From: Phoronis ovalis
Lineage: Eukaryota; Phoronida; Phoronidae
DNA length: 33,047 bases
Reading direction: 5' to 3'
NCBI GenBank assembly: GCA_028565635.1
Contig: JAOXYB010023069.1
Span: 1-33,047 of the forward strand
The notes beneath the pieces are model-generated. The model did not search any database and was not told where the DNA came from. It worked only from the letters and a program-made list of their open reading frames with translations. Below are positions 20,339 to 30,730 of this stretch, in pieces. The stretch's first letter is position 1, and every line of letters starts with the position of its first letter. A program made the position numbers and the translations under genes.

Positions 20339-20524
20339 TTGAGAGGATTCGGTTGTGAAGCCTGTGCCGCACACCATTACGCAAAGTTTGTGAAGTATCC
20401 CCCCTCGGGAGTTTTAGTCAAGATGCACATTGCATCAATCAAAGAGGGAGACTACACTATTTTTAGCTATCTTCAACATAAAGAAGCCGACGACGGTGAT
20501 TTGAAATGGCAATGTCCATTGTAG
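20339..20524 (+). other. Weak candidate coding fragment
   Basis: An open frame with no in-frame ATG at its start, with more balanced base composition than its surroundings. It would read through CEACAAHHYAKFVKYPPSG and end KWQCPL before TAG. No domain is recognised and no convincing splice site bounds it. It may be a fragment of an old gene or transposon, or chance. Confidence 0.15.
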
Positions 20525-20970
20525 CCTAAGCTATATAACGACCCCGATAACGACTTCCAATTTCTTGAGACCTGCATTTCGTATGAACAAAATTAGGACA
20601 TTTAAATATTAATTCTAGCAAAATTTATTCTATTGATATCGTTATAAAAAAATGATGTCCTGTGAGGGATTTTAATAGTTTTCAGACGCCGCAATACTAA
20701 ACTGATGCCAGAAGTACTCCATTATTATTTTTCTAAAATAAAATGTTTTGCTTTGTTGCTGACGAATATTCAAACATATATATGAAATAACAGCCTAAGG
20801 ACTGATTCGAACACAATGGAAAACTAGGGTCATAAGTTCAGAATCGATCTGGGTCTGGGTTGAACAATGAAAATTGTGGTCATAGAAAGTTCACTTGTTG
20901 TCAAGCAAAAGCAAACAGCTTTAAAAAGACATTTAAATTAAGCATGTAGCAAGGCAGCCGAACGTATCTT

Positions 20971-21433
20971 GCTCGGGGAGGGCACATGGGTCAAAAGGTG
21001 GGTCCACATGCACGAACGAAAAATTGTATGAAAAGTGATATTTTTCCCCAATCAGGCACGTAATGTGCGTTCCGCGTTAAGGGTATATATATTTGGCTAA
21101 ATATTGGCAAATAGGGTGTTGTTTTTGCAAGGAATGCCGATCTACCAAAGGATATGTTTTTATACCATTGAAATGTATTCAGATGCGAAGTTAAAAAGGG
21201 GCATGTTTTTCACCATTAGATACGAAAAATCAGGTTGGCTTAACCAGCGCGGGAACATGTTTACTTATCTGATGAATTTTACCGACTAAGGTATGTCAAA
21301 GGGTCACGCTTTAAACCTGCAAGCTAGTCTTTCAAAGGAGTGGTTTTTAGCAAGCTATATACGTGTTTAGGTTTTTTTATTAAACTCTATGTTCGCGCAT
21401 GTGGACCCACCCTTTTCACAAGTGACCCCCAGG
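20971..21433. mobile_element. 463-bp MITE-like element with inverted ends and 7-bp direct repeats
   Basis: The left end contains GGGTCAAAAGGTGGGTCCAC and ATGCACGAACG. The right end is its inverted counterpart with GCGCATGTGGACCCACCC and TTTTCACAAGTGACCCCC, so the terminal repeats are about 45 bases and imperfect. GTATCTT stands directly outside both ends (20964-20970 and 21434-21440) and is a good target-site duplication candidate. The interior has repeated ATGTTTTT-type stretches but no transposase. Size and GC-rich edges match the element at 5647-6087. Confidence 0.7.
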
Positions 21434-21440
21434 GTATCTT

Positions 21441-23977
21441 AGTACGCGGTGTACTGAAGTTAAGATAAGCTAGGTGACTTTAAAGGTACTGGTCAGTAGA
21501 CACTGATACTCAGCAAAAATCCGCTAGGCGGGCAGTATAGCTGAGGAAAAAGGTTGTGTGAGTCTGCGTGGTGCCATATGTATTCCCGGTGCATGTCTTA
21601 AAAATAACTAATAGGCAGTCCAATAAAATTTACCCTCACTGTGTGCGTTAGCTTACTTTTATTTTTTAACAAGATAACACTTATTATATAATAATAATAA
21701 CATTTCAACGTTAGGTTTCAAAAATGATGTCCAAGCTGCTATGCCAAATACTACATGTAAGTTGAAATCATCTCGTTTAAAAAATATAGCCTGTCCGTGA
21801 CAATGAATAAGAGTTTGTCAAGTTTAATTTTTCTTCTAATAAAATATTCATCATTTGTGTCCCTATTTAATTTACTGTTCAGACAAGTAAAACAAACGAG
21901 TGTTTTTTTTAAGGGAGGTGATTTTGGTCTTTCAAAGGTTTACACTATCTTACTATCTGCTCTCAGTTCCACATTTTTAACTGTCATTATATTTTTTGAT
22001 TAAAATAGGTAAATGAACTAGTTCCTGTAATAAACTGTCATTTTTATAACATTGGCAAAACATTTAGTAAACCTATTATCACCGCAAAAACATAAAATAG
22101 CAGCTTAAAATGTCCTATGATATAACTGACTCTCATGATTTAATACTTTACGCTTTATATCAAACACAATTTAATAGTTTTGTTTTGATAAGCATGCACT
22201 ACAGCAACCATCATTAAACCAGATTTATTATAATAGGACAACCACATGTTGATTCATAATAACATCCGAATGGGGATATAAAAGGTGAATAAACTTGATA
22301 TAAACAAAACATATGTCAGATTATATAATGCAGATGAAAAATGAATCTAATAAATATCTTAATCCTTCCGCATACCTATAGGTATGAAAATGTTAGAAGC
22401 ATCCAACTGTATTATTAATACATACTTTGATAATACCGAATATAAATCTTTTGTTCCAGAGACCTGGTAACTGAGGGAACATGTGACAGCTTACTTGTGT
22501 AGGGTACTACATATCTTTGCCAGGTCTAATTATTTTATTAAGTTACGATACAATCCCGCGAACACTATGGATTTTAAATACTATTAAAGGCACATGGTAC
22601 TAGAGAGTGATCGAATACTGGAAATGGGCAAAGGCATAAAATATACCATGCTTCCAATTAATAGTTTTGCATTTATTACAATAAAAATAAAGTCGAAATT
22701 AAGGCTCTTACAACAATCTCCCCGTATAATAGAAAGGTAACCTACTCATATTTGCCTGTATAATCTATTATTATCAAGAACTTGAATAATTAAATGTCGC
22801 CCAGTCGACATTAACTACACTTAAAACTATGCACATCTCGTAACACAAGTGCACAGCACGGCTCTTGCTGATTAATTATAGTCGTAACAAGACTCTTGAT
22901 AGTGACAGTACTTATAGCGCTTATAGATACGCATAATGATCTGGTCGATGTATGGACGGTGGTACATACCTTTGTTTGTTGATTACACGAATGAGACTTG
23001 TGTAGATCGCAAGCAAGTGGTGTGGCTCTTAATTACGTTTGCTGTAAAATACATGCAGAAACTGCTTATCTAGCTTCCCGTTATCTTCTGCGACACATCA
23101 GATTCTCAACCCTGGCTTCGCAGCGTTGTATTGTGTAGGCAGCACACTCAATCACCTCTCTTTTTACCTGTGCAATGACCTAGTTAAGGTATACTGCTAG
23201 CAGGTCATTTCACATTTATAAATTAATATTTAACTACTGACGCGTAGGTAATAATATATTGTAAGTATCAAAAGCGCTAGGTATACATGCATGTATATGC
23301 ATTAATAATAATAAAAGCCATTAATTACCTTTAAGGGAAAGAACAAATGCATGATTTCTATATTCGACTGTTGCAAAAAATTATAAGATGCAAAACGCCA
23401 CAAATTCTTAAATATTTTTGCGTCAATCAAGATTTATTTTTAGCTAGCTATTTTTAATGTCAATAGAAGGGCGCATACTTTAATGTTAATATAAAAGGAG
23501 ATAAGAATGTGTTTATCCGTAAACATGTAAAAGTGCATGGTTTCTTTTTATTCATAACACGGATATTATCATTTATTGTATTAAATAATATCGAGACAAA
23601 TAGCTAGCATAAGGAACAAAATCTCAGTTTCATATTATTAAGTGAAGATAACGCAGATATCCGGGAACTCCTTAAATACAACTGCGGTATTTGCGTTTGG
23701 TTTAACAACCTGTTCTGCGTGTATACAGCAGTTTTGACATTTACCGTAATTTTATGAACATTCTTGATAAGACTTTAATTATTTCCTGATGTTATGTACT
23801 ATACTGATTATATGTGTACCGTATGATGACGTTCCATATCATAATGAATAGACCACATCATTAGAGCATTGTCAATCTATCGAGAACGAAACCTACGTTA
23901 TGTTACCGATGTGCGTGACCTGATAAGTCGTAAATATGTCCTCTTTAAAAAATATTGTCATTCATTTTTGAGTCATC
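21441..23977. other. Non-coding region, likely upstream DNA of two divergent genes
   Basis: No coding exon is supported. It separates the minus-strand LRR gene from the plus-strand small membrane-protein gene, so it should hold leader exons and promoters of both. A minus-strand donor-like AAAG/GTATGT near 22971 could end an LRR leader exon, but this is only a consensus match. Confidence 0.4.
22371..22386. repeat. 16-bp perfect palindrome
   Basis: CATACCTATAGGTATG reads identically on both strands. It may be a binding site or chance; nothing nearby decides. Confidence 0.6.
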
Positions 23978-23991
23978 ATGGAGGAATAATC

Positions 23992-25020
23992 ATGTTAACG
24001 TGGTTTTCAAGTATTTTCATTCTCACCGGTAAGTACTTACTGTCAGAGGTTAAAAAGTCTGTTTAGCTTCTATGTTTGCTATGTATGGATTTATTTTAAA
24101 GTGACTTTATAGACCCCAATACACGAGAGCAGTAACTGTGAAAAGTAGACGTAAATATCCCATACAATGATACAGCTTGTGTAATTCATAGCATTTGATG
24201 CATGAGGTCACTTAAACACCTATCTTGCATTTTATATGTGCTTTTGCACTACACGGGGCATTTATGTCATGTCACCATTTGTTAAATTCTAAGGGGCTAT
24301 AAAGTAATATCCCAAGCGTAAAGGTAATTTACTATTTCAAGAGTATACGATCCTCCATCTTGAGTATCTAAGACCCAACCCCCCCATACCCGAGGGCATT
24401 TAAAAGACTCCACCGCATTTACCCAATCTGTGGTTATGCCTAATCATTTATGTGCGCAAAAGAAATATAGATTTAATTTATTATACTAAGTAGCTACGTA
24501 ACAAAATTACATATTTAGTTTCATACAAGTAATTAAATAAAATGTCGGTGCAAAACAATATGTGGGACGACCTCGGGGACAACATTACAAGTTTGCCATG
24601 ATTAATTATTTTTTCATGGGTTCACTTTTTATGCGTTTCTACTGCTAACGAATTTATTAAAATACACAAATGTAATAGGCTACCTTTGTAGTTTGTTTTT
24701 CAGTTTTTTGTCAGAAGACTGCGGCAACTTATATCAGCATTTTGGACTCGGCGGCAGCATCAAAAGCAAATGACACGTCTTCAGAATTTGATTTCACCTA
24801 TGGTCTCATGATAGGCGGTGTTTGTCTAGCAGTTATAGGCGTAACGATGCTTGTTTTTTTCATAAAAAGGAAAGATATTCGTGATTTCTGTCATGATAAA
24901 TTAAATTCAAGAACGAGGACTAGAATGTTTACAGAACACGCAGTAACCAGACGAACATTCAATGATGATATGGATAGTACATTTGATTTCAATTCTATGT
25001 CACAAAGCTCCACAGCCTGA
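23992..25020 (+). CDS. Small single-pass membrane protein, FXYD-like
   Basis: Exon 1 at 23992-24028 and exon 2 at 24704-25020 join in phase 1 into 117 residues. A signal peptide (MLTWFSSIFILTVFCQKTAA) precedes a short, serine-rich ectodomain of about 25 residues. Next come a single membrane helix starting FDFTYGLMIGGVCLAVIGV and a basic stop (FIKRKDIRDF). The tail of roughly 50 residues carries several R-T and S/T sites and ends SMSQSSTA. Architecture, small size and the F-x-F-x-Y...IGG pattern just before and within the helix recall FXYD regulators of Na,K-ATPase, but the exact F-x-Y-D is not conserved, so this is only a hypothesis. A three-codon uORF (ATG GAG GAA TAA) ends two bases before the start codon. 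Splicing is supported by GGTAAGT and TTTTTCAG. Stop is followed by AATAAA at 25369-25374. Confidence 0.75.
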
Positions 25021-25983
25021 ATGTGTTATCTGATGGGAGTTCAAATGATCAGCTGTTGAAGAATCAATATTATTTTTACACCCTTTCTGAAATATTTTTT
25101 TCACAATTTATTACGTATGTTATACATGCCCTTATGTTTTTGTTATGTTTGACCTTTTTATGATACTGTAACTTTGTGAGACATTGCTCTGAAGTAATAT
25201 TAACTAGTACATTGTGTTTGTAATATCATAATATGTTCAAAACATTACGCGACACAAGAAATTGTAATTCTCATATTGTCGCGAAATCGTAAAAATGTAA
25301 TAAGATATATTAAACTAGACTATTATTAGCTAGATATTACACAGATACCGGATGCACTACTTACGATAAATAAAAATTGTGATATCCTAATTATCATTTA
25401 ATGGTTTTCATCCGCATTTTGATGTTAACCTAATATTGAATGTTTACAGTATAGAAATGATGAATTGCACCAAAAAGTAAAAGTGAAGATGAATGTGTAG
25501 TCTGCATGGCAGGGATCAATTTTAGTACTTTTTATAAGGAAGTATTAAATTGTTATTTAACTGATGTAAAGTTTTACGTGCAAAAAACTAAAGTCAAGAA
25601 GTCATAATTCAACATTTTTGAATTAAAAATACATTAAAAAAAATGAGCGGTATAAAAACCGAGACAAGGAAGGATAAGAAAAAAGTTAAATAAGTTAAGC
25701 ATATGTCACCAAGTAAACAATAAACTAGACCCTAACGTCCAGGAAATATACACACCCACGACGCTACTAACAATATGCAAATAAGATAAGCCCATTCATG
25801 CATCTGGCATATCTAGATTCTAAATTGCATAAAAATATACTGTGCTGTATTAAGTTTGTAACAACAACTTAGCAACGCGATAATTCCTCCATAAGCTCCT
25901 ATATCCTGGCTCTCTGATGCTATTGCAACTTCAACTGCACTGATGCACATTTAGTGAAGTAATTAAAAAACGCATTTTCACAG
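25021..25983. other. 3' UTR of the small membrane-protein gene and upstream region of the innexin gene
   Basis: Non-coding. AATAAA at 25369-25374 probably ends the upstream transcript. A minus-strand frame around 25931-26224 is not credible because it lies over the first innexin exon. Confidence 0.5.
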
Positions 25984-25988
25984 TTGTC

Positions 25989-28900
25989 ATGGAAACGAAA
26001 AGTAGTGGTATACCATTGGATAGAATTAACATATTTCTTTGGGTAGATAAATTGCTTTTACTGAGTCTGGTAATTATACCTATGTTATTTGGAGTTGTAG
26101 GATTTATACTGGTGTATTTCGGTAAGTGCGTTTTCACGTCAGCTGAATAACTTATTTTATATGCTGTGGTAAAATAATGCAAATGATATTCTCTATTGCG
26201 GTCATATTCAATTAATTGAGTCAATTAAATGGCCCAAAAACTATACTAAAGTGTCATAACTGAGCCTTGTTTCAGTTATGGGAAACATTTTGATTCTTTT
26301 TATTTTATTTCTATGTAAAGACCGGATCAGGCTTATTTTACTTACAGATATCCATTATGTATAAGATAGGATAAATCATTTCCCGTTTTCCGCTATGATA
26401 CATGTCCCAATCGCTAATTTCACGCTTGAACTTGTCTTATTGTATTTAAAATGCACTGTATTTCTATATGGTATCATTTAGGAAGTTACGGCGTTATTTT
26501 TTTTTAAATTGAAGTATAGGCAAATATGTCACGTAGTCTTAAATAATATTGCTATTTAATAATAGACTAATGTTGAATTTTGTTTTTCCTGCGGTTCCGA
26601 TTATACTTATATAATTACGCTTTTTCGGTGAGCAAACAATTACTGTATAAAAAAATTTAAAAAAAAACAACTCATATTTTCAGTTAACGGGATTTCATGC
26701 TGGCCTCACCTTGATACCTACGGCGCTAGAAACATTTCTTGGACAACAGAAAGTGTTGAATCGTACTGCTGGTCACAATTACGGCCTTATTACAATTACA
26801 CCACTGAAAGATGGATCTGGGAATATTTTTATAATACAACTGCTAATCAAACAATATGGCGCTGGGTTTACCGCAATGTTACAGAACCGCGTCACGGTAC
26901 TGAGCTCCCGCATAGAATGTTTCCACTTTTAAAACTTTGCGAAGCTTTTTCATTTGCTTTACCTATGTTTTTGTGGTATTTATTTGTCGGAAAACAATTA
27001 AAGCAAGACATAACGGCCATATTAGAATATGCAGGAATATTGTCACAATCATGTATCAAATACGAAAAAGGTGACGAAGACGTGAATGACGATACAATAC
27101 GGAGGGATGTTGATAACTATTTAGACTATATCACACATATGTTGAACTCTAAAGTCAAATGGTACTTTGCCTGGTATGTTGTAAAATGCGTAGTAATATT
27201 GCTTTGGATAATTGCATGGTTTATTGGTTATATGTTTCTCGTGTCGAATAATCTTAATAATATATTTCCATCAGCATTTAATTGCCTATACGATGTATCG
27301 TATGGTGGGTACTTCCTTGCTTACTGTAACATTAGTTATTCATATGTTTTGATGTTTTTCTGGTGCGTCAATATGGCGTTGTTGTTGCTTCTCTTTATTT
27401 TAATTGTAATTGATATGATTATTCAAATGTGCTGCCAAAATGGTTATGAAGATACCTTTATGTACAGTAATATACCAGGAGCGAATGACTGTAGAATAGC
27501 GGGACAAATGAATGCGATGTATGGGTCACATTACTGTGGTCTTTTATCCAAATACTGCTACGCAAATGAATCTGTAGTCAGTAATCCAGGTGTTAGGAAA
27601 TCCTTGTGTAGAAAATATGAGTTAATGCATGACCAAGAAACAGATACGTATTACCGACGGAGTGATGTAAAAGCACCGTTGGTTGGTTCAGACCAAGTTG
27701 AACATTTAAAACGGTCCAGAAAAAATGCGTCTTCCGAGGAGACACGATCATGTTTTAAAGGAAGTAAAACGAGTGGTGATAAGCAGGCAAATGGATTAGA
27801 TGAACGGCACTTATCCATGGCTAACGGACACGTTCACGTTGTAAGTAAAGAAAACATTGAAAATGCTAATTACCGGCAAAAGAAAAATCAGTTAACATAT
27901 GTCAAACAAAATCAGTATGTAGCTAATAAGATGTACGAGGGAAAGCTTGTTTCACCAGCTGACTCCTCATCTGGTTACGTCACAGATCCTCATGGCAAAA
28001 AAATCAAAAACAAAAAGGGGGCAAAATTTATTTCAAACCGCAGTATATTGCATGCAAATGGTGAAAACAGAGATAAGCTAAACAAACATGGGAAGAAAAA
28101 GAACCGAAAAAAGCACGGGCAGGTTGGACTACTAGGGAGAGTTTATCCAAACGACATGTACTATGAAACGCATGTTATGAATTCAAATATAAAGAGCAAG
28201 CAGCCGTTAGTTGGAAAGTTACCACCACTTTCGCAACGAGGTGGCGGCGTTATCTTCCCCAACGGGTCACAATATCCGTTCGGATTCAATAACGACGCTA
28301 TCGATAATGTTTTACTTGGAAACAATCAAAAGGTATTTTTGTCAGAAAATTTGACACCAGACACAAATACAAGAGAAATAATACAGCAAAATGGGTATCA
28401 GCCTGAAGTACAACCTGTCATCGTTGTACAAGCACCAAGTCAAGACGGCAAAAGACCCAACCTGGGATCTAGCAGAAAAAATGGTACAGATAACATACAC
28501 CCCGTTATCAAACATTATGCACCGAGAAACATTTTGAATGAAAATTTGGAGAGTAGAAATGGCAAAACACATATACCACCTTCCGTTGCTGACGGTAACA
28601 AACTCCCATCTGACATGGAACAAAACGCACGCAGAAATCCCGTAGCACCGCCCAGTTGGAACGAATCTGATGACAATCAATATGATCCTAAGCCAGTATG
28701 GGCACAAAGTGAAGGAAAACATCAAGGAAACACTGTACCTAACAAGCATAATGGTGGTAAGCCTGGCAGGAAAAGAAAAAATCATCCACAAAACAAAAAT
28801 CACCCATCTTTCATTCCGAGCTATGAAACGGACAGAGAGCTAAACCCTGAAAGAAATTATTTATCACCAATGACACCATTGGATGTTCATCCAGGTTACA

Positions 28901-29130
28901 AAGCTTCATATCCTGGTAGAAGTCGCTACTCCAATGGACACGTTGACGCACATAGAATTGACAGCCATTCTGAGGACAATGAAACGGGTGACGAATTTGA
29001 TTACTCTGCAACAGATTCCGAGGCGGATTTCCCTAAAGCGAGAAGATGTGCCAAATACGAAGGAGAAAATTATTTGAAAGATTTTGAGGTGAACAAAAAG
29101 AAATCAACAGTGAAAATTTGGAGGCCATAG
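25989..29130 (+). CDS. Divergent innexin/pannexin-type channel with a very long C-terminal tail
   Basis: Exon 1 (25989-26121) and exon 2 (26684-29130) join in phase 1 into 859 residues. Innexin features: LDRIN near the N-terminus; TM1 about 22-44; extracellular loop 1 with C50 and C73 and the hallmark YCW at 72-74; TM2 about 123-147; cytoplasmic loop; TM3 about 205-231; extracellular loop 2 with C245 and C259 after a FP motif; TM4 about 263-291. Two cysteines per loop is the family rule. Innexins form gap junctions or single-membrane channels. Odd points: loop 1 has five N-glycosylation sequons (NIS, NYT, NTT, NQT, NVT) and loop 2 one (NIS), and the roughly 565-residue hydrophilic tail, with a lysine-rich patch near 483-522, exceeds the whole length of most innexins. 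An acceptor (TTTTCACAG ending 25983) just before the ATG implies a leader intron. AATAAA is at 29408-29413. Confidence 0.82.
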
Positions 29131-30720
29131 ATAGAAAACGTAGATTTATGTTTTTGATCTCTCGAGGTCAGTCTATGGAAATGTTATGTTTGTTTACATG
29201 AATGTATGCACAAATTCTGTAAATCCTATGGAAAAATATATTTGCATCATATTTTAGACAGTTAAAATATTGAAGTATTAAATATTTTGTAATAGTAAAG
29301 AGAACACTAAGTAGTTAAGCTATATTTTATTATAAATTATTCTTCATATATAGCTAGGTTACACGTGACAGGTATCCCTGCATGAATTTAAAAATTATAC
29401 ACTTTTAAATAAAAATTATTCGGGAAGGGAACAGACAACTATGACAAAAATACACAAAATTGTGCTGGGCTTTACCCAAAATTGATTTCTATCATTCCTC
29501 TATAGCGATTAAAAATTATCATGCGCAGACATAGCCAGCTATACATTTTCTGATTTTCTACTGAGATCGGGATTATTTGCTATAATTTGTACAATCGGAG
29601 ATCAGATAGATAACTGAAACTGAAAAAAAAACAGTAAGAAATAAATTACAATTGAATGTTTTAAAGATATTCTGATACTTTAAGGCGACCATAAATATAT
29701 AAAAACCCTAATGAAAACTTAATTTCGCGTATTTTAAGTAATTTGCTTTGAGCATTACAGTAGATGTTGAGTGCACTCACAAGCAACGTCGCGATTCCAA
29801 GCGGCACTCATTTTCCACGGAGTCTTTACCGTTAGAGGACGCTTCGGAGAGTAGATTCAATAAATGTCACCTTAAAGCCGTTCGAAGAATTAGAAGAAAA
29901 ATATACTAATTTTTCAAAATGGTTAGTTATGTTCTTTCTAAATAATCCGATTAATATGTTAAAAATTGCATTCTCAACAAAATTATATTCGCTAACAGCC
30001 GTTTACGACACTTATGTGATCATTTACGGCATTCTGTAACAAGGCAACCATGATAAACAAGTCCTCAGGTGCTCGATATCATTGATTGTCACATTTTTGG
30101 GGAACAATAGACAGGTAAGATGTAAACAATCACTTAGAATAATGGTACACAGTTTTGTGTAACAGTATGCCGTTGAAATAATTATGTCAGCACACTGCAC
30201 GGACTCGAATTTCATGTGTTTATCACAATAAATTTATAATCACCGGTATACAATTTTTATTTATTGGATCGTGCTATACATTGCCTTCTAACCTGCACCA
30301 TTCTTATTTTAAAAATAGTCATTAGAATGCATTATCTCAAAATATTGATGTCTTTAACACGCAAGGCATGAAATAGCATAAAAATATATATGCTGTCAGG
30401 GGCTGACGGCATCACAGAACCTCAGAGTAGTCAGATTTGAACGGGAGTTTAACTGTGTATACAACCGTTTCTCAATTTTATTGAAGACAGAGTTTACAGT
30501 GTGTAAATATTATCAATATATATATATGGGTGCATTAATCCTTCTCTAGGAAGATGCTTACAACAATACAATCACTAGAAAATTTATTTCCTAATATATT
30601 GTACAGGTAACAACATTTTTGATAATAACCAGAAATATTTTGTAATATTTTGAACACATGTAAACAAACTTCCGTTTTTGGTGCTACAGATGGCACAAAC
30701 CTCCACTATGTTTAATATTC
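29131..30720. other. Innexin 3' UTR and upstream region of the PLAT gene
   Basis: No coding exon is supported. It contains the innexin polyadenylation signal at 29408-29413 and a short TA run near 30517-30526. It ends in the acceptor ATTCTAG at 30723, which precedes the PLAT gene start codon by seven bases and implies a spliced leader exon. Confidence 0.5.
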
Positions 30721-30730
30721 TAGGACCAGA

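Noticed and set aside
23869-24066. 65-residue frame across exon 1 of the small membrane protein
   Set aside because: It has no ATG before 23992 and runs through a strong donor (GGTAAGT) at 24029, so only 23992-24028 is taken as coding.
28342-28803. 153-residue open frame on the minus strand
   Set aside because: It lies wholly antisense to the innexin tail, has no recognisable domain, and reflects the codon bias of the plus-strand gene.
25989-29130. DUOXA, CALHM or LRRC8 type four-helix protein in place of innexin
   Set aside because: The N-terminal D-R-I-N, the YCW after TM1, and two cysteines in each of two loops fit innexins better than those families.
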